From Oscillospiraceae bacterium (lineage in GTDB: Bacteria; Bacillota; Clostridia; Oscillospirales; Ruminococcaceae), in contig WRLK01000002.1 in NCBI GenBank assembly GCA_009777635.1, forward strand, positions 44,610 through 108,609: DNA of 64,000 bases. Direction: 5' to 3'. Within the stretch, counting starts at the first letter, position 1. Each line of letters starts with the position of its first letter. Under the pieces are notes generated by a model that saw only the letters and a program-made list of their open reading frames with translations, was not told where the DNA came from and made no database searches. The translations under genes and the position numbers were made by a program. This document shows, one piece after another, positions 17,853 to 26,534 of this stretch.

Positions 17853-18647
17853 TTACATATTAACCCTTTTTCGCGCGCCGTGCAATAATATGGGCACATA
17901 CATTAAAACGACGACCAAAACGCCAAGCGCTACAAGCGGCGCAATATATCCCGGATTGCCGAAATGCCCCGCAAACATCGCCATAACCGTGCCCTCGTCC
18001 GGGTAGTTTAGGAAAAGGTAGTTTTGGTTAAAAGCTTTATTCGCCGCGTAAATTACGGCGGCGTATGTCCCAAAAACCGCAAGCACCCGCGGTATCTGCC
18101 GTGGCTCCGGGCGGAAGTACCCGCTCACCACGCAAAGAATCGCCACAAGGGCCATCAAGCCGTGGTCGATGTAAAAAAACACTACCTGCCAGCTAAAAAA
18201 CGTGTACCGCCCGTAATACGACATCGCCGGCGTAAGCATCGCGCCTACCGTTCCCGGCAGCGATATGGAGTAAACAAAATTAAGCAGCACTTTATTTTTT
18301 GACAGCACGGCAAGCGGTATGACGATAACAGCGCTCAGCGTGCACAAATGAAACGGCAGCCTGTCGGCGAAAGGCATTTGCGGCTCAACGAACACATCAA
18401 GCAGCAAAAACACAATAAAACGTGATATATACACGCATGGCACAAGGACGGCAAGGCCCCTTAAAATTTTGAACCGTTTTTCCTCTTCCCGCTTTTTTAC
18501 CGACGCAATAACAAAAACAGTCACCGCAGCCGTAATAAAAACAAGGAGCCAATGATACGTGCCAAAACCGCGAAACCGCAGCATATCCGGTATATTTGTT
18601 GTAAAAAGCATATCAAACATACGTAAAATTACCATATCCTTTTCCAA
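17853..18647 (-). CDS. YwaF/TIGR02206-type integral membrane protein
   Basis: 264 residues with about seven hydrophobic segments. The motif set 'LPFHLCTLSAV', 'YSISLPGTVGAMLTP', 'FFYIDHGLMALVAIL' and 'NYLFLNYP' is that of the TIGR02206 (B. subtilis YwaF, related to eukaryotic TMEM164) family. Its biochemical role in bacteria is not established. The start is uncertain: the frame offers MEKDMVILRM, so residue 1, 5 or 10 could be the first. Single gene, divergent from clpB. Confidence 0.8.
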   Translation of the reverse strand: MEKDMVILRMFDMLFTTNIPDMLRFRGFGTYHWLLVFITAAVTVFVIASVKKREEEKRFKILRGLAVLVPCVYISRFIVFLLLDVFVEPQMPFADRLPFHLCTLSAVIVIPLAVLSKNKVLLNFVYSISLPGTVGAMLTPAMSYYGRYTFFSWQVVFFYIDHGLMALVAILCVVSGYFRPEPRQIPRVLAVFGTYAAVIYAANKAFNQNYLFLNYPDEGTVMAMFAGHFGNPGYIAPLVALGVLVVVLMYVPILLHGARKRVNM

Positions 18648-18727
18648 TTATTCTTCCAGTTCATCTCAATAATATGCAAAAAAGTATCATTCCAAATTTA
18701 ATTTGCATATTAATTTATATAAATTAG

Positions 18728-18756
18728 TTGACAAATTATCCGCCGTATGATATGCT
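18728..18756 (+). promoter_or_regulatory. clpB promoter
   Basis: TTGACA at 18728-18733, 17-bp spacer, TATGCT at 18751-18756. I see no CIRCE (TTAGCACTC inverted repeat) or CtsR direct repeat around it. Confidence 0.72.
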
Positions 18757-18789
18757 TTAAATATGACCTTATATGAAGGAGTAATAGAT

Positions 18790-21393
18790 ATGGACATGCA
18801 AAAATTCACACAAAAATCATATGAAGCGATCAAATCGGCGCAAAGTCTCGCGATTGAAAACGCAAACAGCGAAATCGAGCAGGAGCATCTGCTTCACGCG
18901 CTCTTAGCGCAGGAAAACGGCTTGATCGTCCAGCTTTTTTCAAGGCTGGGCTACGAGACGGACACGCTGATAGCAGGTGTGCGCGAGCTGATTGAAAGGC
19001 TGCCGAGAGTAGGCGGGCCGGGGCGCGAGCCGGATAAAATCTACATATCCCAGGACGTTGACCGCATTCTTGTCCACGCCGAAAAGCTTGCCGATAAGAT
19101 GAAGGACGACTATGTTTCGGTCGAGCATATCATGCTTTCTCTTTTCGATAAGCCGAATCCGGCTGTTAAGGGGTTCCTCGGCCGCTTTGCGCTTGATAAG
19201 GACAGCTTCCTTTCAGCGCTCCAGTCCGTGCGCGGGAACACACGCGTTACAAGCGACACGCCTGAGGGCACATACGACGCGCTCAAAAAATACGGCGCGG
19301 ATCTTGTCGAGCTTGCCCGCCAGGGAAAGCTTGACCCCGTGATCGGGCGCGATAACGAAATCAGGAACGTGATCCGCATCCTCTCGCGTAAAACAAAGAA
19401 CAACCCCGTGCTGATCGGCGAACCGGGCGTCGGCAAGACTGCCATCGCCGAGGGCCTTGCCCAGCGCATTGTTCGCGGCGACGTGCCGGAAAGCTTAAAG
19501 GATAAAACTGTTTTTTCACTCGACATGGGCGCGCTTGTCGCGGGCGCCAAATACCGCGGCGAGTTCGAGGAACGGCTTAAAGTCGTGCTTTCCGAGGTGA
19601 AGAAGAGCGGCGGGCAGATCCTAATGTTCATCGATGAGCTCCACAACATAGTGGGCGCCGGGAAAACCGAGGGCGCGATGGATGCCGGCAACCTGCTAAA
19701 GCCGCTTCTCGCGCGGGGTGAGCTGCACTGCATCGGCGCGACGACGCTCGACGAATACCGCAAATACATCGAAAAAGACCCGGCTCTTGAACGTCGTTTC
19801 CAGCCCGTTTTAGTGGACGAGCCGACTGTTGAGGACACCATCTCCATCCTGAGGGGGCTAAAGGAGCGCTACGAGGTTTTCCACGGCGTAAAAATACAGG
19901 ATCAGGCGCTGATTTCCGCCGCCACGCTGTCTCACCGGTACATCTCCGACCGCTTTTTGCCCGACAAGGCCATCGACCTTGTGGACGAGGCGTGCGCCAT
20001 GATCCGCACCGAGATCGACTCGATGCCGCTTGAGCTCGACGAAATCTCGCGGTCCATCATGCAGCTTGAAATCGAGGAGGCCGCGCTGAAAAAGGACGAT
20101 AGCCCCGTTGCGCAGGGAAATCTTGCGCGGATACAAAAAGAGCTTGCCGATATGCGGGAACGCTTTACCGCCATGAAAGCGCAGTGGGATAACGAAAAGG
20201 ACGCAATAGCAAAGGTGCGCAGACTTCGTGAGCAGCTTGAGCAGTGCGCGGCGGAAATCGAAAAAGCGGAGCGCGACTACGACTTGAACCGCGCGGCTGA
20301 GCTGAAATACGGCAGGCTTCCCGATTTGCAGAGGGAACTCGAGCAGGAGGAGCAGATTGTCGAAAAACAAGGCGGAGAGGGCTCGCTTTTGCGCGACAAG
20401 GTCACCGAGGAGGAAATCTCGCGCATCGTCTCGCGCTGGACGGGCATCCCCGTGACAAAGCTGATGGAAAGCGACCGTGAACGGCTTCTAAGCCTTGAGG
20501 ATATACTGCACAAACGCGTCGTCGGCCAGGACGAAGCTGTCCGTGAAGTCAGCGAGGCCATTCTGCGTTCCCGCGCCGGTATCGCCGACCCGAAGCGCCC
20601 TATCGGATCGTTTTTGTTCATGGGTCCGACCGGCGTCGGCAAGACGGAGCTTGCAAAGTCGCTTGCCGAGTGCCTTTTCGATGATGAGAACAACATGATC
20701 CGCATAGACATGAGCGAGTATATGGAAAAGCATTCCGTCTCGCGGCTGATCGGAGCGCCTCCCGGCTACGTCGGCTACGAGGAGGGCGGTCAGCTTACCG
20801 AGGCCGTGAGGCGCAAGCCCTACAGCGTCATTCTGTTCGATGAGGTCGAGAAAGCCCATCCTGACATCTTCAACACGCTGTTGCAGGTGCTCGACGACGG
20901 GCGCGTCACCGACTCGCAGGGGCGCACCGTCGACTTCAAGAACACCATCATCATCCTGACGTCAAATTTAGGCTCCGCATATCTGCTCGAGGGGATTGAC
21001 GAAAACGGCGAGATTAGCCCGGATGCGCGTAAAGCCGTTGAAAACACGCTGCGGCAAAGCTTCCGCCCGGAATTTTTAAACAGGCTTGACGAGGTTGTAT
21101 TCTACAAACCGTTGACTAGAGGCGATATTGTACAAATAGTAGAATTGTTGCTTCAAGATTTGCAAAAACGGCTTAATGATAAGCAAATCTCCGTTATCTT
21201 GACGGACGCGGCAAAGCGGCACATCGCGGACAGCGGGTACGACCCGGTTTACGGGGCAAGGCCGCTAAAGCGCTTTATACAGCGAAAGGTTGAGACGCTG
21301 ATTGCGAAAAAGCTGATTTCGGAAGCCGTGAGCCCGGGAACGGCGCTCGTCGTCGATTACCGCGGCGGCGGGCTGCGGGTAGATGCAAGTTAG
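18790..21393 (+). CDS. clpB: ATP-dependent disaggregase ClpB
   Basis: Hsp100 chaperone that, with DnaK, pulls apart protein aggregates. 867 residues, full length. Order: N-domain (about 1-145), AAA-1 with Walker A GEPGVGKT and Walker [10 protein letters not shown], the long coiled-coil middle domain (about 400-520, which separates ClpB from ClpA), AAA-2 with GPTGVGKT and [12 protein letters not shown], and a small C-terminal domain. The ATG at 18790 is preferred over one at 18763 because AAGGAG precedes it at proper spacing and [14 protein letters not shown] is the family N-terminus. Monocistronic. Confidence 0.96.
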   Translation: MDMQKFTQKSYEAIKSAQSLAIENANSEIEQEHLLHALLAQENGLIVQLFSRLGYETDTLIAGVRELIERLPRVGGPGREPDKIYISQDVDRILVHAEKLADKMKDDYVSVEHIMLSLFDKPNPAVKGFLGRFALDKDSFLSALQSVRGNTRVTSDTPEGTYDALKKYGADLVELARQGKLDPVIGRDNEIRNVIRILSRKTKNNPVLIGEPGVGKTAIAEGLAQRIVRGDVPESLKDKTVFSLDMGALVAGAKYRGEFEERLKVVLSEVKKSGGQILMFIDELHNIVGAGKTEGAMDAGNLLKPLLARGELHCIGATTLDEYRKYIEKDPALERRFQPVLVDEPTVEDTISILRGLKERYEVFHGVKIQDQALISAATLSHRYISDRFLPDKAIDLVDEACAMIRTEIDSMPLELDEISRSIMQLEIEEAALKKDDSPVAQGNLARIQKELADMRERFTAMKAQWDNEKDAIAKVRRLREQLEQCAAEIEKAERDYDLNRAAELKYGRLPDLQRELEQEEQIVEKQGGEGSLLRDKVTEEEISRIVSRWTGIPVTKLMESDRERLLSLEDILHKRVVGQDEAVREVSEAILRSRAGIADPKRPIGSFLFMGPTGVGKTELAKSLAECLFDDENNMIRIDMSEYMEKHSVSRLIGAPPGYVGYEEGGQLTEAVRRKPYSVILFDEVEKAHPDIFNTLLQVLDDGRVTDSQGRTVDFKNTIIILTSNLGSAYLLEGIDENGEISPDARKAVENTLRQSFRPEFLNRLDEVVFYKPLTRGDIVQIVELLLQDLQKRLNDKQISVILTDAAKRHIADSGYDPVYGARPLKRFIQRKVETLIAKKLISEAVSPGTALVVDYRGGGLRVDAS

Positions 21394-21575
21394 GCGAAAG
21401 ATGGTATCAAAAGCGGGGGCGCCGGTATGGTGCTCTCGTTTGCTTATACTATGCGTTTATCTGTTAAAACGCCATAAATATATGCGGACCCTTGTAAGTC
21501 TTTCAGTTGCGTCGTTTTAGGAAAAATGAGTTGATTCCTCGCCTTGCAAGCTTGTCCAAATGGTGATAAAATATA

Positions 21576-22424
21576 TTAAAACTTCAGCTTCGTAAAGATG
21601 TACGGATACAGTCCCATAATCAAAAACGCGATGACCGCATACTTTATGGCGTTTGCGGCCATGGTAACCGGCAGCAGGGCGCTAGATAAAAGATATATAA
21701 CATAGACAAACACCATGCCCGTGGCATACCTCAAAGCCATTTGAAAAAACGGCTGTTTCCCGGTCTCGAACCGGACGAGACGTTCCTCGAACAAAATTCC
21801 GGATAAAACGCCCAGCAAAAGCCCCGCGCCCCTATACGTATCTTCGGACACGCCCGTCACAAGCGCAAGGATTATCGCTGCGACGCAAACAAAACCTATC
21901 AGCGCGCGGTTTTTGTGTACAATCATGATTCGGTGCATGAAAACGGAGACTGCCGCGCCGAAAATCAATCCGGCGATTACGTCAAGTGGGTAATGGACGC
22001 CGAGATATATGCGCGAAAAAGCTATAGCCGCCACCAAAACGGACGTTAATACCCGGACAACCGGACTTTTCGCGAGTATGAAAACGCCGCCCCAAAAGGT
22101 TGCAGCCGTTTGCGTATGCCCGCTCGGGAACGAGTAGCCTGTTGCGGTTTCTACCCGGCGGCTGACGATTCCCGTTTCCTCAAACCCCGGCCTGTTAAAT
22201 ATCCGCTCAACCCTGAAAATATCTTTCAATATGCCGTTTAAACATGCCGTAACGCCAAGTGCAAACGCAAGGTATTGGCCGAATCTCTTGTTCGCACACC
22301 AGTAAATGGCGCAAAAAACCGCAGCAAGCAGCGCCGGTTCCGCGAAAATCGTAACGCCCTCCATAAGGTTGCCGAGTATAGGATTTGAAAGCCGCTGCAC
22401 CATGCGTATGATTTCAAGCTGCAT
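21576..22424 (-). CDS. PAP2-family membrane phosphatase
   Basis: 282 residues, seven or eight hydrophobic segments. The three phosphatase motifs of the PAP2/haloperoxidase superfamily are present: K(x6)RP in 'KDIFRVERIFNRPG', PSGH in 'SFPSGHTQTAATFWGG', and SRxxxxxHxxxD in 'SRIYLGVHYPLDVIAG'. Such proteins dephosphorylate lipid phosphates, for example undecaprenyl pyrophosphate or phosphatidic acid; which substrate applies here cannot be said. Single gene, divergent from mnmA. Confidence 0.9.
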   Translation of the reverse strand: MQLEIIRMVQRLSNPILGNLMEGVTIFAEPALLAAVFCAIYWCANKRFGQYLAFALGVTACLNGILKDIFRVERIFNRPGFEETGIVSRRVETATGYSFPSGHTQTAATFWGGVFILAKSPVVRVLTSVLVAAIAFSRIYLGVHYPLDVIAGLIFGAAVSVFMHRIMIVHKNRALIGFVCVAAIILALVTGVSEDTYRGAGLLLGVLSGILFEERLVRFETGKQPFFQMALRYATGMVFVYVIYLLSSALLPVTMAANAIKYAVIAFLIMGLYPYIFTKLKF

Positions 22425-22560
22425 GAGGCACCTCTTCGTTAAGATTGTAATTATTTTTATATAACACGACGCAATTTTATATGAAAATAATTACTACCAT
22501 TATATGTGTTTATTAGCACAAGTATATCATATAAAAACGAAAAGAAAAAGGTAATTGTTT

Positions 22561-23595
22561 ATGAAAAGCCGCAATAAAGTTTTAGTCGGTATGAGCGGCG
22601 GCGTGGACAGCGCCGTAACCGCCCTGCTGCTTAAAGATCAAGGGTATGAGGTTGCGGGCGGCACCTTTGAGCTGTTCGATTCGGACGGCAACGGCCCGCG
22701 GGATGCGAAAGCCGTTTGCGCATCGCTTCAGATTCCGCATTATGCATTTGATTTTAAGGCTGACTTCACCCGTGAGGTTCTTGATTATTTTGCGGGTGAA
22801 TACGAGCGCGGGGCGACTCCGAACCCGTGCGTCGTCTGCAACCTTAAGATTAAATTCGGGCTGTTTTTAGACAAGGCAAAATCGCTTGGCTTCGATTTTG
22901 TGGCGACCGGGCATTACGCGCACATCCTCTTTGACGCCGCCGAAAAGCGCTATCGGATAAAGCGCGCGGACTGCTTAAAAAAAGACCAAAGCTACGTATT
23001 TTTTTCATTGTCGCAGGAGAAGCTTCAGCATATTTTGCTGCCGCTTGGCAGCTTTGAGAAACCGCAGGTACGCGAAATTGCCGAAAAAAACGGGCTTTTG
23101 GTAAGCCGCAAAGGCGACAGTCAGGATATTTGCTTTATCCCCGACGGCGATTACGCTTCATTTTTAAAAAAATACTTAAAAAAAGAATGCCCGACCGGGG
23201 ATTTTGTGGGCAGGGACGGCAAAATCCTAGGCAGGCATAAGGGTATTTGGCATTATACCATCGGGCAACGCAAGGGGATCGGCATAAGCTTTGACCGGCC
23301 GATGTTTGTCTCCGCGATAAACGGCGGCAACGTCACCCTGTCTGAAAATCACGAGCTTTTAAGCGACGAACTTGTCACAGGAAACGTGAACTGGATCGAG
23401 TTTGCGCCTGAAAAACCAATGCGGCTCAATGTCAAAATAAGATACGGCGCGGACCCCGCGCCCGCAGTTGTAACGCCGCTTGAAGGCGGCTTTGCTCGCG
23501 TTTTGTTTGATGAGCCGCAGCGGGCCATAACGAAAGGGCAGTTCGCCGTTTTTTATCAAAACGATTACCTTTCAGGCGGCGGAGTGATTATATAA
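22561..23595 (+). CDS. mnmA: tRNA 2-thiouridine(34) synthase
   Basis: Thiolates U34 of tRNA-Lys, -Glu and -Gln using an enzyme-bound persulfide. 344 residues. PP-loop GMSGGVDS at 10-17; catalytic cysteines Cys93 (NPCVVCN) and Cys191 (DSQDICF); the C-terminal beta barrel is intact. The ATG at 22561 fits the family N-terminus and follows an AAAAGGTAA ribosome site; a TTG six bases earlier is the alternative. No cysteine desulfurase gene is adjacent. Confidence 0.94.
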   Translation: MKSRNKVLVGMSGGVDSAVTALLLKDQGYEVAGGTFELFDSDGNGPRDAKAVCASLQIPHYAFDFKADFTREVLDYFAGEYERGATPNPCVVCNLKIKFGLFLDKAKSLGFDFVATGHYAHILFDAAEKRYRIKRADCLKKDQSYVFFSLSQEKLQHILLPLGSFEKPQVREIAEKNGLLVSRKGDSQDICFIPDGDYASFLKKYLKKECPTGDFVGRDGKILGRHKGIWHYTIGQRKGIGISFDRPMFVSAINGGNVTLSENHELLSDELVTGNVNWIEFAPEKPMRLNVKIRYGADPAPAVVTPLEGGFARVLFDEPQRAITKGQFAVFYQNDYLSGGGVII

Positions 23596-23625
23596 TTTGT
23601 TGTTCTATTTATATGTATTATGCTT

Positions 23626-24576
23626 CTAATTTTGCGAAGTAATGAGGAAGTTTCCTGTTCCTGAAATCGAAAAACGCGGATTGTCTGCAGGTATAAAAAT
23701 GCTGTCGCCTTTGTTTACTGCAAGGGTTTCGGCGCAATCAATCCGTCCTGTGCCATCGGTGCAAAGCAGCGACAAGTAACGGCCATCCATCTGAAGCTCG
23801 AACGAGCCGTCAAGGTCAAGCTTGTCGACTGTGAAATAATCGCAGTGCGCAATGCGGCTTAAAGTATAACCATGCGCTTTTTTTGCGATTGGTGCATCCT
23901 TGTTGCATTGAGTGGCCGGCATAAAGTTCATAACATCAAGCGCCTTTTCAACGTGCAGTTCACGCGGATTGCCGTCGGGCCCGCGCCTGTTAAAATCGTA
24001 GACGCGGTATGTCAAATCGGAGTTTTGCTGGATTTCCGCGATGACAATCCCCGCGCCAATCGCGTGAATCGTACCGGCCGGTATAAAATATGTGTCGCCC
24101 GGCTCAACAAAAACCTTTTGCATGATTTTTTCAATGGTGTTGTTTTGTATCCTCTCGCGCACTTCCTCTGCCGTCGTTTCCCTTAAAAAGCCGCAGTACA
24201 AATACGAGCCCGGCTCGCACTCGAGTACATGCCAAGCCTCCGTTTTGCCGCTGCTGTTTTCCACCCGCGCGGCATAATCGTCGCATGGGTGAACCTGAAC
24301 GGACAAGTCCTGCTTTGCGTCAATCAGCTTAATCAGAATCTTTATCCCGTCTTTTACTCCCAAAAGCTCGGGGTATTTTTGTGCAAACTCCCTAAGTGAC
24401 ATGCCGTTAAGCTTCCCGCTCGCAATAACGCTTTCGCTGCCTTTGCATACGGAAAGCTCCCAGCTTTCGGAGATAATCTTTAAATCAGAGCGCTTGCCGT
24501 AAATCTGTCTTAGTTTGTTTCCGCCCCATAAATAGTCCTTGAACGCGGGCTGTAAAAGAAAAGGCCGCACTATCAA
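23626..24576 (-). CDS. manA: Mannose-6-phosphate isomerase, class I
   Basis: Interconverts mannose-6-P and fructose-6-P with a bound zinc. 316 residues, the usual size of the short Firmicutes form. Visible signatures: 'PAFKDYLWGG' at the start, zinc ligands in 'SVQVHPCDDYA' and 'KTEAWHVLECEPGSYLYCGF', and 'FIPAGTIHAIGAGI' in the cupin core. Located 6 bases after the preceding coiled-coil gene on the same strand, so probably co-transcribed with it, although the two share no obvious role. Confidence 0.93.
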   Translation of the reverse strand: MIVRPFLLQPAFKDYLWGGNKLRQIYGKRSDLKIISESWELSVCKGSESVIASGKLNGMSLREFAQKYPELLGVKDGIKILIKLIDAKQDLSVQVHPCDDYAARVENSSGKTEAWHVLECEPGSYLYCGFLRETTAEEVRERIQNNTIEKIMQKVFVEPGDTYFIPAGTIHAIGAGIVIAEIQQNSDLTYRVYDFNRRGPDGNPRELHVEKALDVMNFMPATQCNKDAPIAKKAHGYTLSRIAHCDYFTVDKLDLDGSFELQMDGRYLSLLCTDGTGRIDCAETLAVNKGDSIFIPADNPRFSISGTGNFLITSQN

Positions 24577-24582
24577 ATCCCC

Positions 24583-25368
24583 TTATTCCACAGTAATCTC
24601 ATCCCCGCCGCCGTCGACCGCCGCATCAGCGAAGCCCTCTGCGCCACCGCCGCCTGCCGATCCGCCAAAGTCGCCTAGGCCTGCGTCAAGCGCGTCACAG
24701 CCCACCGAGGTCATCTCGGCGGCTGCCATTGCCTCGGACATTGCGGTGAGCTCGGCTTCCGATACATTTCCGTGCATACCTGCCCCGGCGCTGCCGATTT
24801 GTTCTCGAGCATCCTCGCGGAGCCATTCGTTTTCTTTTTCTTTTCTTCTTCGGATGTGCTTTCTCAGTTCCTCTTTGATTTCCTGGGCGCGCTTTTCCTG
24901 TTTCTGGACTTTCGCCTTTGTATGCTGCAGCTTCATGTCGTCTTCACGGTTAAGGTTTCTTATCTTTATTTGCGCGCGGCTGATTATTTTTTCCAGCCTT
25001 TGGATGAGGGCGTTTGTATCCTCCGCGTCCTTGCCTGTAAGCTCTCCTAGTGCCATCCGCAGCTTTGCAAGGTCTTTGGCGGTGTCGGCGATGACCATCC
25101 GCACCTCAAACTGCCCGGTCGCGGCAACAAGGCGCATCAGCAATGCCGAAGCGTTGTTGTCCGGCTTATTCGAGTTGAACTCAAAATTGTTTTTGGATTT
25201 TTCGGCCTCTATGCTCCAATAGAAGTTATCTTGAAATGACTGCATTTGCTTGATCATATCCTCCGTCTCATTGACCGGAGCCATGATCCCGCCCTGTTTT
25301 TCTTCGTTTACGCCGTCGGTATATGGGCCCATATCCGGCGCGGCATATGAATTTGCACCAATTTTCAC
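24583..25368 (-). CDS. Unknown coiled-coil protein with glycine-rich acidic tail
   Basis: 261 residues; I do not recognise the family. The N-terminal 45 residues are polar. Residues about 70-190 are helical with strong heptad character, including a very basic run ('KEELRKHIRRRKEKENEWLRED'-like region at about 165-187). The last 45 residues are alanine/glycine-rich and acidic, ending GGGDEITVE. No signal peptide, membrane segment or cysteine cluster. Six bases separate it from manA. Glycine-rich tails of this kind can be structural; nothing more can be said. Confidence 0.65.
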   Translation of the reverse strand: MKIGANSYAAPDMGPYTDGVNEEKQGGIMAPVNETEDMIKQMQSFQDNFYWSIEAEKSKNNFEFNSNKPDNNASALLMRLVAATGQFEVRMVIADTAKDLAKLRMALGELTGKDAEDTNALIQRLEKIISRAQIKIRNLNREDDMKLQHTKAKVQKQEKRAQEIKEELRKHIRRRKEKENEWLREDAREQIGSAGAGMHGNVSEAELTAMSEAMAAAEMTSVGCDALDAGLGDFGGSAGGGGAEGFADAAVDGGGDEITVE

Positions 25369-25433
25369 AGTAAATACCCCATTTCGTTAAATGGTATTCA
25401 CTTTATATATCGGCAGGCCTCATTGAGACTTTA

Positions 25434-25501
25434 GGATCTGTATTCAATAGCGAGAAATATCGACGCGGCGAAACGGTGTTTCGAGTATTGAATACAGGTT
25501 C
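25434..25501. repeat. 68-bp inverted repeat / stem-loop between ZIP gene and unknown gene
   Basis: GGATCTGTATTCAATA (25434-25449) pairs with the complement of TATTGAATACAGGTTC (25486-25501), 14 of 16 matches. The loop contains a second small hairpin (CGAAAC/GTTTCG). There is no T-run, so it is not a typical terminator. A related string (AGAATCTGTATTCTTA) occurs at about 50155-50170, near AAGAACCT, which hints at a repeat family. Confidence 0.5.
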
Positions 25502-26293
25502 TTATATTTGTGTGATAAGCAGGCCGACTATCACGCCTAACAGCGTAACCAGCGACGCTATCCTGTTTTTCGTCATCACGACCGACTGCGGGATGATTTC
25601 GCCGAAGACAACGTACAGCATGGCGCCTCCCGCCGCGGAAAGCGATATGGCGACGGCAAAATCCGATATGTTCCCGATCATTGCGCCAATCGCCCCGCCC
25701 AAAAGCGTCGGCGCGCCGGATAACGCCGTCCAGAGCATGACTTTGTTTTTATTGATGCCTCCCGCCAAAAGAGGCGCCGCGATTGCCATCCCCTCCGGGA
25801 TATTGTGCACCAATATCATTACCATCAAAAGCACGCCAAGATGAATGTCGTAGCTTCCGCCCGCGCCGATTGCGATACCTTCCGGTATGTTGTGCAGACC
25901 GATTGCGATCAGCATAATAACGCCGGAGCGAATCATCTTCGCGGGGTCGTTGAGAATCATGCTTTCATGGTAAAGCTCCTCATATGTGCTGTGTATATTC
26001 AAGCTGCCGTTTTTCGATTCCGTTATGATATCGACGATCCGGTTTAGGCCCATGATAATCAAAATCCCGAAGATCAGCCCCGATATGGAGACCGGTACCC
26101 CCGAAAGCTCGACGGCCTCCGGCATTAGGCCGAAGCATACGATACTCGTCATAATGCCTCCCGCGAAGGAAAGCATCCAGCATATCATGTTTTCAGACAT
26201 GCGCCTTAACAGCAGCGTGGATACAAATCCACCCAGCCCCATTCCAAAAATACCGGCAACCGCACTGAAAAAAATTACCCGCAACTGTTTCAT
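25502..26293 (-). CDS. ZIP-family metal transporter
   Basis: Divalent metal (zinc/iron/manganese) permease of about 263 residues with eight hydrophobic segments. The metal-binding helices 4 and 5 carry the ZIP signatures 'GLHNIPEGIAIGAG' and 'LVHNIPEGMAIAAPLLAGG'. A cytoplasmic loop between TM3 and TM4 ('STYEELYHESMILNDPAKM') is His-poor. Start: ATG at 26293 follows GGAGG with no spacing; the TTG at 26284 is spaced 9 bases from the same GGAGG and may be the true start. A TTGACA...TAACTT promoter (26353-26325, minus strand) is plausible. Confidence 0.88.
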   Translation of the reverse strand: MKQLRVIFFSAVAGIFGMGLGGFVSTLLLRRMSENMICWMLSFAGGIMTSIVCFGLMPEAVELSGVPVSISGLIFGILIIMGLNRIVDIITESKNGSLNIHSTYEELYHESMILNDPAKMIRSGVIMLIAIGLHNIPEGIAIGAGGSYDIHLGVLLMVMILVHNIPEGMAIAAPLLAGGINKNKVMLWTALSGAPTLLGGAIGAMIGNISDFAVAISLSAAGGAMLYVVFGEIIPQSVVMTKNRIASLVTLLGVIVGLLITQI

Positions 26294-26371
26294 CCTCCAA
26301 AATCCATTGGATTGTCCGCATATTAAGTTATCACAGACTGGCCGTATTGTCAATTTTTTTATATATAAATA

Positions 26372-26400
26372 TTGGTGGTTTATATAAAATATGGTATTAT
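26372..26400 (+). promoter_or_regulatory. Possible promoter of a very short transcript
   Basis: TTGGTG at 26372-26377, 17-bp spacer, TATTAT at 26395-26400, reading towards a 15-codon frame and a hairpin 90 bases downstream. Weak -35. Confidence 0.4.
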
Positions 26401-26439
26401 TTTGCTTGGAATTTAAATTTTATGTAAAAGGTGATAACG

Positions 26440-26487
26440 ATGGATGTAAGACAAGCTTTTTTCACTGTAAGCATTGCGGCAATTTAA
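26440..26487 (+). CDS. Possible 15-codon microprotein (MDVRQAFFTVSIAAI) or small RNA
   Basis: ATG at 26440 is preceded by AAAGGTG with 6-base spacing and the frame closes with TAA 3 bases before a hairpin terminator. Together with the upstream promoter-like site this makes a complete about 110-nt transcription unit. It could be a genuine microprotein, a small RNA, or a gene remnant. Coding status is unproven. Confidence 0.3.
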   Translation: MDVRQAFFTVSIAAI

Positions 26488-26518
26488 AAAGCTCATAAGG
26501 GTTCCCCCTTATGAGCCT
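26485..26518. terminator. Bidirectional terminator
   Basis: GCTCATAAGG (26491-26500) pairs with CCTTATGAGC (26507-26516). On the minus strand it is followed by TTTTTAAATT, ending the flagellar transcript; on the plus strand by a weaker CTTTAT. Confidence 0.82.
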
Positions 26519-26534
26519 TTATCATGCCTTTGAG

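Noticed and set aside
18648..18790. CIRCE or CtsR operator before clpB
   Set aside because: Looked for TTAGCACTC repeats and tandem GGTCAAA; only a single GGTCAT half-like string, not enough.
21394..21575. Intergenic region after clpB
   Set aside because: No convincing hairpin, promoter or frame; only a weak GGGGGCGCC run.
24539..25222. 227-codon Ser/Phe-rich frame on the plus strand
   Set aside because: Opposite the coiled-coil protein; no start signals, and the minus frame has better ribosome site and spacing.
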